Below are positions 16,837 to 24,900 of a stretch of DNA of 46,767 nt, piece after piece (position 1 is the stretch's first letter; each line of letters opens with the position of its first letter). Origin of the DNA: Carboxylicivirga caseinilyticus (GTDB taxonomy: Bacteria; Bacteroidota; Bacteroidia; Bacteroidales; Marinilabiliaceae); assembly GCA_025499705.1 (NCBI GenBank), contig JAFMVE010000048.1:1-46767 (forward strand), written 5' to 3'. Both the position numbers and the translations under genes were made by a program. Below the pieces are notes generated by a model. That model was not told where the DNA came from and searched no databases. It worked only from the letters and a program-made list of their open reading frames with translations.

Positions 16837-18738
16837 ATGAAATTAAGAAATTTATCTATTAGAACTCGTTTGGCATTAGCAGGTTCGGTGTTACTGTTTT
16901 TTGTTGCTTTAGTTGGTTTAATTAATCATTTTTCATTAAAGCAAACCAATGAAATAGTAAGTGAGGTTGGTGAGTTAAAATTAGTCGAGAAAAATCTACA
17001 GAGCATTCGATTAAAAGTAATGTATTATATAAAGTTTAATGATTCTCAAATTGCAGAAGAGTGTTCATTATTACTTCAAGGGGCAATGGATGAAGTTACC
17101 AATTTGCTAACTAATAATGAGGATGAGAAAGATGAATTAGGTGATTTAAGACTTAATGTTGAAGATTACAAAGAAGGTTTTAGTAATTTTTCTCAACTCG
17201 AAAATCAAAAAGAAAATACACGGTTAAAATGGTCAGAGGAAGGAGTGAAACTCGGAGAATTATTAACCAGTAATGGTAGCTTAAATAATTTAGGAAGTCT
17301 ATCTATACAATTATTAAATGCTCATAGTCAGTTACGAATATATGCATGGCAGTTTCTTGCAAATGAATCAGATAGTACGGGTGAATTAAATATCGATGCT
17401 GTCAATCAGATTGAGAACGGCATTCAAAAATGTAATCAGGTTGTTGAAAGGGCCATTAAACAATATAGTGGAAATTCGAATACTGCATTATCACTTAATA
17501 AGTTAAAAGAGGGCTACCGTAAATACCAGTTATCATTTATAGAATATAAAGAAGCATTGTTAGAGCAGAAAAAAGAGATGAAAACAATGCAGGCGCGCGG
17601 TGCCAAAGTTGCAGAATTAATTGATAATCTTGTTAACAGCCATATTGAGGAGCAGGAATTGGTAATGGAAACATCTGAAGCAAGATCGTTAATCGTGCTA
17701 ATTTTGGCAATTATCCTTGGTGCCTTTGTATCACGATACTCATCTATTAGTATTACACGACCTCTAAATGAAAGCCTAAATCTTGCCAATTATCTGTCAG
17801 AAGGAGAATTGTATCACGATGTAAATACAAAGGGTAAGGATGAGCTTGCTAAGCTTAATGGAGCCATGTTAACAATGAATAATAAACTACGTGAGGTGGT
17901 GGGCGAGATAAAAGGCGGTTCTGAGCAACTGTCTGTTGCAAGCGAACAGGTTAATACTGCATCACAGGAATTATCTCAGGGCTCTAGTGAGCAAGCTGCA
18001 TCGTTGGAAGAAGTTTCAACTACCATGGAAGAAATGTTGGCTAATATTCAGCAAAGTAATAACAATGCAAAAGTAAGTGCTGAAAAATCTGAATTAGCTT
18101 ATAGCAGTCTTGTTGATGCAGAAGAGAAATCAAAAACAGCAATGGAAGCCAATAAAATAATTGCCAATAAAGTTGCCGTTATTAATGAGATAGCAATGCA
18201 AACAAATATATTGGCGCTTAATGCTGCGGTTGTAGCTGCCAGAGCAGGAGACCAAGGACGTGGATTTAATGTAGTTGCCAGTGAAGTTCGTAAGCTAGCC
18301 GAAAGAAGTCAGCAGGCTGCTGTTGAAATTATTAAGTTGGTTGAAAGTAGTAGAGAATCTTCAGTTTTGGCAAGTGAGAAATTAAGCAGTGTATTACCCG
18401 TAATTGAAGAGTCGAATTCTTTGATGAAAGAAGTTGCTGCAGCTGCTATGGAGCAGCGTGAAGGTGCCAGCCAGATTAATAATGCTTTGCATCAATTGAA
18501 TATTGTTACCCAACAAAATGCTGCGGGAAGTGAAGAATTAGCGGGAAGTGCTGAAGAGTTGAGTTCTCAGTCGTTACAATTAAAGAACTTAATTGATTTC
18601 TTTAAAGTTGAGAAATCTGAATCTGAAAGACCTGTTGCTTTTAATGTTGAAAATAAAAACACCAATCAAAAGAATAATAGGGTACAAAGGGTTACAGAAA
18701 CAGTTGTAGAAGAAGAATACGAACCATACACGGTTTAA
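16837..18738 (+). CDS. Methyl-accepting chemotaxis protein
   Basis: The 633-residue receptor has membrane helices at about 12-32 and 283-300, a long helical periplasmic sensor (about 33-282, resembling helical bimodular sensors), a HAMP region (about 300-355) and a cytoplasmic signalling coiled coil. The hairpin tip is clear ([12 protein letters not shown], then [11 protein letters not shown], residues 451-477), but the glutamate of the nearly invariant AA(I/V)EAARAG is V466 and the later E is D472. No CheB/CheR-binding pentapeptide is seen at the C-terminus. In enteric receptors this glutamate lies at the trimer/CheW contact, so the change may weaken or alter kinase control. No che genes are nearby. 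The ligand is unknown. Confidence 0.92.
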   Translation: MKLRNLSIRTRLALAGSVLLFFVALVGLINHFSLKQTNEIVSEVGELKLVEKNLQSIRLKVMYYIKFNDSQIAEECSLLLQGAMDEVTNLLTNNEDEKDELGDLRLNVEDYKEGFSNFSQLENQKENTRLKWSEEGVKLGELLTSNGSLNNLGSLSIQLLNAHSQLRIYAWQFLANESDSTGELNIDAVNQIENGIQKCNQVVERAIKQYSGNSNTALSLNKLKEGYRKYQLSFIEYKEALLEQKKEMKTMQARGAKVAELIDNLVNSHIEEQELVMETSEARSLIVLILAIILGAFVSRYSSISITRPLNESLNLANYLSEGELYHDVNTKGKDELAKLNGAMLTMNNKLREVVGEIKGGSEQLSVASEQVNTASQELSQGSSEQAASLEEVSTTMEEMLANIQQSNNNAKVSAEKSELAYSSLVDAEEKSKTAMEANKIIANKVAVINEIAMQTNILALNAAVVAARAGDQGRGFNVVASEVRKLAERSQQAAVEIIKLVESSRESSVLASEKLSSVLPVIEESNSLMKEVAAAAMEQREGASQINNALHQLNIVTQQNAAGSEELAGSAEELSSQSLQLKNLIDFFKVEKSESERPVAFNVENKNTNQKNNRVQRVTETVVEEEYEPYTV

Positions 18739-18762
18739 ATAACCAAACAACAATATATCAAG

Positions 18763-18800
18763 AGGCTGTCCTTTCTTTATTTGGACAGCCTTTTGTTTTT
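18763..18800 (+). terminator. Intrinsic terminator of the chemoreceptor gene
   Basis: AGGCTGTCC (18763-18771) pairs with GGACAGCCT (18783-18791), followed by TTTTGTTTTT. Its stem also lies just beyond the convergent pyrH stop, but without a T-run on that strand. Confidence 0.88.
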
Positions 18801-19506
18801 AGTTTTTAACCAAAGTTCCAATATTTTCTCCCTTCAGAACCTTAATCAGGTTACCTTTGGTATCCATATCAAAAACAACAATGGCAAGGTTGTTTTCTTT
18901 GCACATTGTGGTGGCTGTTAAATCCATTATTTTCAGTCCACGATTATAGATTTCATCGAAAGTAATTTCATCAAATTTAGTGGCATTGGGATCTTTTTCC
19001 GGGTCAGCAGTGTAAATTCCATCAACTCGGGTGCCTTTTAACATTACATCGGCTTCAATTTCGATACCTCGAAGAGAGGATCCTGTGTCGGTAGTAAAAT
19101 ATGGATTACCGGTACCACCAACCAAAATAACCACCTCACCGTTCTCAAGTGCTGCAACGGCCTTTGGTTTATCGTAATATTCGCCAACCGGTTCCATACG
19201 AATGGCAGATAAAAGTCTTGCCTTAACACCCATTGCAATCAATGCTGACTGAAGAGCCAGCCCGTTAATTGCTGTTGCCAGCATACCCATTTGGTCGCCT
19301 TTATAACGATCAAAACCTTTGGAAGCCCCAGCTAATCCACGAAAGATATTTCCGCCACCAATTACGATGCCAACTTGCACACCCATATCGGTTGCTTCTT
19401 TAATTTGTTTAGCATAGTCGTTTAAACGCTCCGGATCAATTCCGTAACCTTGTTCGCCCATTAGGGATTCGCCACTGAGTTTAAGGAGGATTCTTTTGTA
19501 TTTCAT
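18799..19506 (-). CDS. pyrH: UMP kinase
   Basis: PyrH phosphorylates UMP to UDP with ATP, the committed step to UTP and CTP. The 235-residue protein has the amino acid kinase fold signatures: KLSGESLMG (9-17), the glycine loop GIVIGGGNIFRG (about 46-57), KGDQMGMLAT, and the nucleotide-binding VGGTGNPYFTTDT near 130-142. Length is normal. In many bacteria it follows rpsB-tsf and precedes frr. Here it has the same strand as tsf but is separated from it by the bacteriocin-like cluster, and frr is not in the window. Confidence 0.96.
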   Translation of the reverse strand: MKYKRILLKLSGESLMGEQGYGIDPERLNDYAKQIKEATDMGVQVGIVIGGGNIFRGLAGASKGFDRYKGDQMGMLATAINGLALQSALIAMGVKARLLSAIRMEPVGEYYDKPKAVAALENGEVVILVGGTGNPYFTTDTGSSLRGIEIEADVMLKGTRVDGIYTADPEKDPNATKFDEITFDEIYNRGLKIMDLTATTMCKENNLAIVVFDMDTKGNLIKVLKGENIGTLVKN

Positions 19507-19639
19507 TTTTTAATAGTATCAAGTATCTAGACAAATGTATCAAGATAAAAATTTGATTACAAATGGAATTATTTTCTCGATCTAGCAGATATGAAACAGT
19601 TATTTGGTATAGTCATTGTTGAAGTTGTAGGTCAAGTGT

Positions 19640-21820
19640 TTATGTGAATTCAACCTTTATTTCTTCAAAAGCTTGCTTGTAGTATGTACTTGTGCCTAAT
19701 AATTCCTCATGTGATCCTCTATTCGTGATAGTGTTATTTTCGATTATTATAATATTGTCAGAGTGTCTGGCTAATTGTGGACGATGCGTAACAAATAATA
19801 TTATCATGTCTTGTTTGAGATTATTCAATAAATCGATAACAAATTGTTCAGCTTTCCGACCCATAGCTGCTGTTGCTTCATCCAATAATAGTACCTTTGG
19901 TTTGGAATAAAGGGCTCGGGCCAATGCAATTAATTGCCGCTGTCCACCTGATATATTTGTTGCGTTCTCATTAATAATGGTTGCATAGCCCTGTTGTAGA
20001 TCATTAAAGAATTTATCAAATCCATGGTTATTACAGAAATGCTCCATCTGTTTATAATCTGGAGTTTCAGATAAAGTAATGTTTTCGAATAGCGTATTAT
20101 TGAATAGCTTCACATGTTGTTCAACAACTGCGACATGTTTCCGCCAATGATTCGTTTTAAAACAGTTCCAATCTTCTCCGTTAACTAAAATATCTCCTGA
20201 TTCAATTTTATGAAAGCGTTGAAGAATAGAAAGTAAGGTACTTTTACCACAACCAATTTCTCCCAAAAGACTAGTAAACTGTCCCTTTTTTAGCTTTAAG
20301 TCAATATTTTTTAGTAATAATGATTTACCAGGAAAACGAAAGTTAAGTTTATCAATACTAATTTTTTGTATGCTTATAGGATTATTTGCGATTTCTAAAT
20401 CATCTTTTAGGTATTCAGGTTCTGTGTTTGCATACTCATACATACGTTCAAAAGCGATACGTGCTTCCTGTAGTTGTATATTGGCTAACGCAATTCTTAT
20501 AACGGCGGCAGTCATACTTCCGCATAAACTGATAATGGCCATTAATTGTCCTACTAAAAGCTGTGTGCTTAATACCAAATGTGCCGCCCAAGCTATAACA
20601 CCAACCATTAGTAAAGTGTTAATTGCTTCAACCCACCAGTTAAGTTTAGCACTTAATACTCCTAATTGATAAACACCTTCCATAAAAATTCGATAGATTG
20701 CATTTACCGACCTTCCTAATAGGCTTTCAAGGTTATTGGTTTTGATGGTGTCAATGTTATTAAATGTATCGATATATTTGCTTTCAGTTACAGCATAACT
20801 TTTCATAACAGCTTGTTGCCCTCTGATTACGTTTCTGTTAAATCGCCACGCAATTAAACCAAAAAGAGGAATGGTCAATAAACTAATAAAACCGGTAGAG
20901 GTTGAATATACAAAGATGTATGAAATCGAAGCAATTGCAACTAATATATCTATCAATAATTCACTACTTAAATAAATTACCACGCGCTGAATTCGGCGAG
21001 CATCGTTTAATCGTGCCACCATATCGCCAGTTGAGATGCTGTTAAAAAAGCTTTTAGGCAAGTACAGTAATTTGCCAAAAAAAGATGTTACCAAACGTGT
21101 ATTCATATCACGCCCTTGTCGTTGTAGAAAAATATTACGGATGTAACCGATTGTTGCATGCGCAATTAGAATTAAGCCAAAAACAATTAAGCCAAAAATA
21201 AGACTACGGATATCTTTAGCTGGCAGAATCACATCAATCAGCTTTTGTGAAAAGATTGCGGTTGCCAAACCTAATATTGAGATTCCAATCCCTAAAAATG
21301 CAGCAATTGCCAATATGGGATAATCGTCTTTAAGTAGTTGTAAAAACCAGGTTCGTTGATGGATTTTGTTCTTTTTCTTAGTGATAAATCCTTCACCTGG
21401 CTTCATTTTTAATAATGCACCACTTTTCCATATTTCTTGTAACTCAATTTGAGAATATTCAAGTATACCCAGGCTAGGATCACCGATTATAAACTTATTA
21501 TTGACATAGGTATAACAGACAACAAAATGCTGACGATTATTGTCCATAATAACATGTAAGATAACCGGTACTGTTTGCTCTTTTAATGCTGACATATCAG
21601 CATTAAAACCTTTGACTTCAAAATTTAGCTTTTGAGCTGACTGGTATAAACCAAGTAGCGAGGTGCCATTCAAAGTGGTTCCACTACTTTCTCGTAGTTT
21701 TTCTTGTGAGATATCACCACCATAATATTTGACAATGGAGGATAAACAGGCTAGACCACAATAATACTGACTATGCTGTTTTGTAAATGTACGTTTTATA
21801 TGTTTGAAGTTGGGCTGCAT
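19640..21820 (-). CDS. Peptidase-containing ABC transporter (C39 bacteriocin exporter)
   Basis: The 726-residue protein combines a C39 peptidase (1-135), a six-helix ABC membrane domain (about 165-450) and an ATPase (about 482-720). In the peptidase, Q15, C21, H98 and D114 fit the papain-like active site that cuts after a double glycine. In the ATPase, Walker A is GEIGCGKS (520-527), the signature SGGQ is at 624-627, Walker B LLLDE ends at 648 and the switch His is H679. The D-loop is AAMG (651-654), where SALD or a similar motif ending in D is usual. It would remove the leader of the LNGG precursor encoded upstream in the same direction and export the peptide. In Gram-negative cells such exporters need an HlyD-like adaptor and a TolC-like channel; neither gene is here. 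It is last in the cluster, 18 bases after the thioredoxin-like gene. Confidence 0.92.
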   Translation of the reverse strand: MQPNFKHIKRTFTKQHSQYYCGLACLSSIVKYYGGDISQEKLRESSGTTLNGTSLLGLYQSAQKLNFEVKGFNADMSALKEQTVPVILHVIMDNNRQHFVVCYTYVNNKFIIGDPSLGILEYSQIELQEIWKSGALLKMKPGEGFITKKKNKIHQRTWFLQLLKDDYPILAIAAFLGIGISILGLATAIFSQKLIDVILPAKDIRSLIFGLIVFGLILIAHATIGYIRNIFLQRQGRDMNTRLVTSFFGKLLYLPKSFFNSISTGDMVARLNDARRIQRVVIYLSSELLIDILVAIASISYIFVYSTSTGFISLLTIPLFGLIAWRFNRNVIRGQQAVMKSYAVTESKYIDTFNNIDTIKTNNLESLLGRSVNAIYRIFMEGVYQLGVLSAKLNWWVEAINTLLMVGVIAWAAHLVLSTQLLVGQLMAIISLCGSMTAAVIRIALANIQLQEARIAFERMYEYANTEPEYLKDDLEIANNPISIQKISIDKLNFRFPGKSLLLKNIDLKLKKGQFTSLLGEIGCGKSTLLSILQRFHKIESGDILVNGEDWNCFKTNHWRKHVAVVEQHVKLFNNTLFENITLSETPDYKQMEHFCNNHGFDKFFNDLQQGYATIINENATNISGGQRQLIALARALYSKPKVLLLDEATAAMGRKAEQFVIDLLNNLKQDMIILFVTHRPQLARHSDNIIIIENNTITNRGSHEELLGTSTYYKQAFEEIKVEFT

Positions 21821-21838
21821 TCGGGTTGGTTTAATTTA

Positions 21839-22354
21839 TTAATGTAATGAAGATAAAATTGCTTCAGGTTTGGTTTCGCCCAGATATTTATTCTGCAGTT
21901 GCCGATTTCGATCGTAGATAAAAACTGATGGGAATATTGAGGTTCCGAAAAATTTATAAAACGCATCATTTTTATCCATCAATATGTCTATTGCTTCTAA
22001 ATCCCATAACTGATATTGTTTTACAAATTGATTAAGCCTGGAGAGGGAGTCATCATTTGTAATCATAATTATTTGAGTATTGACAAATGCTTCTTTATTT
22101 AAACGTAATGCCTGTGCCTCGTACTGACAATGCTCACATTCAGGATGAAAGTATATGACTACCATCGGCAAACCGTTATAATCGTGTAAACATACATCCT
22201 CATTATTAAGATTAGTAAACTGTCCGTTAGGTAAGATCTGTATATGGGTTTCAATTTCTTTCTTAGCCATATAGCTAGCTGTTATCTGAAAAACTCCATA
22301 ACTTATTACTAATATTAGGAAGAGGAATATAATTCGTTTAATAATGTACTTCAT
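21839..22354 (-). CDS. Membrane-anchored thioredoxin-like protein
   Basis: The 171-residue protein has an N-terminal membrane anchor (about 7-27) and a thioredoxin/redoxin-like domain with the redox pair C73-E-H-C76 in HPECEHCQYEA and a cis-proline candidate P142 in SIFPSVFIYD. The domain should face the periplasm, like TlpA or ResA relatives. It starts one base after the stop of the upstream membrane protein and precedes the exporter, so it belongs to the same unit. The precursor peptide of the cluster has two cysteines in its mature part, so forming or reducing that disulfide is a reasonable guess. A further cysteine (C55) lies before the domain core. The family is clear; the substrate is inference. 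Confidence 0.82.
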   Translation of the reverse strand: MKYIIKRIIFLFLILVISYGVFQITASYMAKKEIETHIQILPNGQFTNLNNEDVCLHDYNGLPMVVIYFHPECEHCQYEAQALRLNKEAFVNTQIIMITNDDSLSRLNQFVKQYQLWDLEAIDILMDKNDAFYKFFGTSIFPSVFIYDRNRQLQNKYLGETKPEAILSSLH

Positions 22355-22355
22355 A

Positions 22356-23036
22356 CTATGCCATATTTAAACTAACAAACATGACTAATAGTACCCAAAT
22401 TATAAGTCCACTACCGTATGATGATACTACCAATTGTAGCGATTTACCATATTTTATTGGCTGCAGATGTTTTGATTCTTTAATCGCAATTACTAACAAT
22501 GAAGCCAAAACTAAAAAGTAAACTAATTCAAATACATTGAGCAGGCTTAAGGGATAAATAAATACAGGATCTACAGTATTGTATTCAAATAAGGACATGA
22601 TTGAAAGTGGGGTGTATTGTAAATCCTGGAGATTGGAAACATTTTTAAAAAGTACCAGTTTAGCAAGTTTCACTACTCCCGATATGATATAAATAAAATC
22701 GGCAATAAGGGCTACTTTAAAATGTTTGCTAAAGTCAATTTTTATTTCAGAAAAATAGGTGCCAATGTAAAGGAATATTGAAGTGAAGAATATCCTAAAT
22801 AGAAGCAAGAGTGGAATTAATAAAAAACTAATCCAACCATACTTTTTATTCATTAAAAAAATTGATTCAATTCTTCCTGAAGATAACTGTTCTGAAAATG
22901 TATTGAAGTAAATCTGTTCATTAATTAATAAATAGTCAGTAGCCAGCTTTAGAGTAAATGTGAATAGGACAATAATAGAATAAATTATCCAAGAATTTAA
23001 GCTCCAAAATTCTTGAATGATCCTGTTATTACTCAT
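22356..23036 (-). CDS. Unrecognised multi-pass membrane protein of the bacteriocin-like cluster
   Basis: The 226-residue protein has about five or six membrane helices (near 14-38, 66-95 which may be two, 108-130, 158-187, 199-224) and no signal peptide. There is no catalytic motif that I recognise. The spacing of helices loosely recalls Yip1-type proteins, but I would not assign it. It starts 41 bases after the stop of the 119-residue membrane protein and ends one base before the thioredoxin-like gene, so it is part of the export/immunity unit. Possible roles are immunity, precursor docking or export help; none can be chosen from sequence. Confidence 0.7.
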   Translation of the reverse strand: MSNNRIIQEFWSLNSWIIYSIIVLFTFTLKLATDYLLINEQIYFNTFSEQLSSGRIESIFLMNKKYGWISFLLIPLLLLFRIFFTSIFLYIGTYFSEIKIDFSKHFKVALIADFIYIISGVVKLAKLVLFKNVSNLQDLQYTPLSIMSLFEYNTVDPVFIYPLSLLNVFELVYFLVLASLLVIAIKESKHLQPIKYGKSLQLVVSSYGSGLIIWVLLVMFVSLNMA

Positions 23037-23077
23037 TTTTGTAAAATCATTGATTCATAAATAATCTCTATTGGAAT

Positions 23078-23437
23078 CTATAACTCTTTAGGCTGTATGT
23101 TTTTTCTATTCTTATATAGAAGTACAGTGCCTAAAATAATATTTAAAGAAATAACAGATATGATGACGGTTATTTGTGAATTAACAAAGAAAGCTATAAA
23201 AGATGAACCAATTAATGTGCAAGAAAATAATATAATAAGATCTGATTTAAATTTTTTTATATTAATAATCGTCATTTTTTCTCTAATGGCAGCACCTATT
23301 ATCCATCCTATTGTACAACCAATCCATGCCATTGTTATTGATATATATGTTTTATTCCCATGAAGATAAGCCCCTATGAATAATGTTAAAAATATCAATA
23401 ATAAGAAAATGGATTTTTGAATAAATTTAGTTTTCAT
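23078..23437 (-). CDS. Small four-helix membrane protein, possible immunity protein
   Basis: The 119-residue protein is almost entirely membrane helices (about 7-25, 30-50, 65-85, 88-107) with basic ends. It has no motif I recognise. It is the first gene after the precursor gene, separated from it by 162 bases that include a strong hairpin. Small hydrophobic proteins directly after a bacteriocin precursor are often immunity proteins that protect the producer, so that is the leading guess, but position is the only evidence. Confidence 0.65.
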   Translation of the reverse strand: MKTKFIQKSIFLLLIFLTLFIGAYLHGNKTYISITMAWIGCTIGWIIGAAIREKMTIINIKKFKSDLIILFSCTLIGSSFIAFFVNSQITVIISVISLNIILGTVLLYKNRKNIQPKEL

Positions 23438-23548
23438 GTCTTCAATTTTTTATTATTCACTTTCTCTTAATTTTATAAAATTCAAGAGAAATAATAAGTA
23501 ATATTGCTAATTGTTGATACCATAATAATTAACGCGTAAGAAATGTTG

Positions 23549-23593
23549 ATAACTTAATCGAGATATTGATTAATAATACCTCGATTAAGTTAT
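23549..23593 (-). promoter_or_regulatory. Intra-operon hairpin after the precursor gene
   Basis: ATAACTTAATCGAG (23549-23562) and CTCGATTAAGTTAT (23580-23593) form a perfect 14-bp stem with a 17-base loop, starting 6 bases after the precursor stop codon. No T-run follows on the minus strand, so it looks more like an attenuator or mRNA 3'-end stabiliser than a full terminator. It could give more precursor than exporter mRNA. Confidence 0.6.
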
Positions 23594-23599
23594 TAGTTT

Positions 23600-23791
23600 T
23601 CATGCATCTTTGCATACATAGGCTGTTAAACCACTCCATGCAAAACCAACAACAGCAGCACCTATACCTCCTGTAGCTACTCCAGCCATAGCTGACCAGA
23701 AAATACCAACTGCTGCCATACCTAAATTACATGAATAATAACTTTCTCCACCATTCAGGTTTTCCATCTGTTCAAAATTTAGTTCTTTCAT
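23600..23791 (-). CDS. Double-glycine leader bacteriocin-like precursor peptide
   Basis: The 63-residue product has a 15-residue leader ending LNGG, with L at -12, M at -7, L at -4 and GG at -2/-1. This matches the pattern cut by C39 peptidases, one of which is encoded downstream in the same cluster. The predicted mature peptide is 48 residues. It is hydrophobic and rich in Gly and Ala (for example GVATGGIGAAVVG), with cysteines at mature positions 6 and 45 and a cationic residue only near the end. Small-xxx-small spacings recall membrane-inserting class II bacteriocins. Only one precursor is seen, so a two-peptide bacteriocin is not indicated. Activity as an antibacterial or as a signal peptide is inference; being a C39 substrate is well supported. 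Confidence 0.82.
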   Translation of the reverse strand: MKELNFEQMENLNGGESYYSCNLGMAAVGIFWSAMAGVATGGIGAAVVGFAWSGLTAYVCKDA

Positions 23792-23900
23792 GATTAAAAG
23801 TATTTAGTTAATATTGTAATGACAGGATAAATTAACTACATACTTACTATAGTTTCAATTATTAGGAATGAAAAAAACGTGAGCGTTAAGGAATTGATAT

Positions 23901-23934
23901 TGAGTGTAATGTATTGTACTCTGAGTGTATTGTA
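23901..23934. repeat. Paired direct repeats upstream of the precursor gene
   Basis: TGAGTGTA occurs at 23901-23908 and 23922-23929 (21 bases, two helical turns apart), and TGTATTGTA at 23910-23918 and 23926-23934. They lie 110-140 bases before the precursor start codon, upstream of a weak promoter candidate (TTG near 23856-23858 and TAATTTAT at 23827-23834, minus strand). Two-turn direct repeats are typical activator sites, for example of LytTR regulators, but no regulator gene is in the cluster. Confidence 0.35.
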
Positions 23935-23993
23935 AAGTGTAGTTGAGGGGAATTTATATCATAGATAATACTTATTTACTCATTTAAGGGCAC

Positions 23994-24017
23994 AAAAAAA
24001 GGGGCTCGAAAGCCCCC
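23994..24017 (-). terminator. Intrinsic terminator of the rplM-rpsI-rpsB-tsf genes
   Basis: On the minus strand GGGGCT-TTCG-AGCCCC forms a hairpin with a stable TTCG loop, followed by TTTTTTT. It closes the ribosomal operon before the bacteriocin-like cluster begins. Confidence 0.93.
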
Positions 24018-24040
24018 TTTTATATATGCGAATTTATTTC

Positions 24041-24868
24041 TTAAGCGTCTAATGAAAAACGTTTGAAATCAACTGCAGTCAAGCCTTTACTTGCTCCATC
24101 AAGATATTGCTTGATAGAAAGCTTGTTGTCTTTTACAAAAGCCTGGTTTAACAAAGTGCTTTCTTTGAAGAACTTTTGTAAACGACCCATTGCAATTTTT
24201 TCCAACATAGCTTCTGGCTTACCTTCATTACGAGCCATTTCCTTACCGATTTCCAATTCTTTTTCTTTTACCTCAGCAGGAACGCTGTTTTCATCCAATG
24301 CAACTGGAGCCATAGCAGCAGCTTGCATTGCAACGTCTTTACCTACCTGTATATCGAAACCAGCCTGATTAAAACCAACCAATGTAGCTAATTTATTACC
24401 AGGGTGGATGTAAGCAACTACAGATTCAGCAGAAACAGTGTCAAAAGCTGAAAGATCAATTTTTTCACCAATTACACCAGTTTGCTCAGTAATTAGCTCC
24501 TGAACAGGACGACCGTCTAAGTCTATAGCTTTAACAGCTTCGATGTCGTTAGCACCAGCAGCAATAGCAGCATCAAGGATTGAAGTAGCAAATGCAACAA
24601 AACTCTCGTTTTTAGCAACGAAGTCAGTTTCACAGTTCAATACAATGATTGCACCATTTTTACCATCTTCAGTTACTTTAGATAATACAACTCCTTCAGT
24701 TGCGTCTCTGTCGGCACGTTTGCTAGCAATAGCCTGACCTTTTTTACGGATGATTTCAACAGCTTTATCGAAATCTCCTTCGGCTTCAGTTAAAGCTTTT
24801 TTACAATCCATCATACCGGCTCCGGTAGCCTTTCTTAGTTTGCTTACGTCAGCAGCAGTGATAGCCAT
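24041..24868 (-). CDS. tsf: Elongation factor Ts
   Basis: EF-Ts exchanges GDP for GTP on EF-Tu. The 275-residue protein has the N-terminal UBA-like domain with LRKATGAGMMDCKKAL (11-26), the conserved AIASKRADRDATEGVV, and the NCETDFVAKN motif near 78-87 that contacts EF-Tu. The C-terminal core includes GKPEAMLEKIAMGRLQKFFKE. It follows rpsB by 32 bases and ends at a strong terminator. All expected parts are present. Confidence 0.97.
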   Translation of the reverse strand: MAITAADVSKLRKATGAGMMDCKKALTEAEGDFDKAVEIIRKKGQAIASKRADRDATEGVVLSKVTEDGKNGAIIVLNCETDFVAKNESFVAFATSILDAAIAAGANDIEAVKAIDLDGRPVQELITEQTGVIGEKIDLSAFDTVSAESVVAYIHPGNKLATLVGFNQAGFDIQVGKDVAMQAAAMAPVALDENSVPAEVKEKELEIGKEMARNEGKPEAMLEKIAMGRLQKFFKESTLLNQAFVKDNKLSIKQYLDGASKGLTAVDFKRFSLDA

Positions 24869-24900
24869 GATATTTTCTTTTTAAAAAGTTAAAAATCAAA

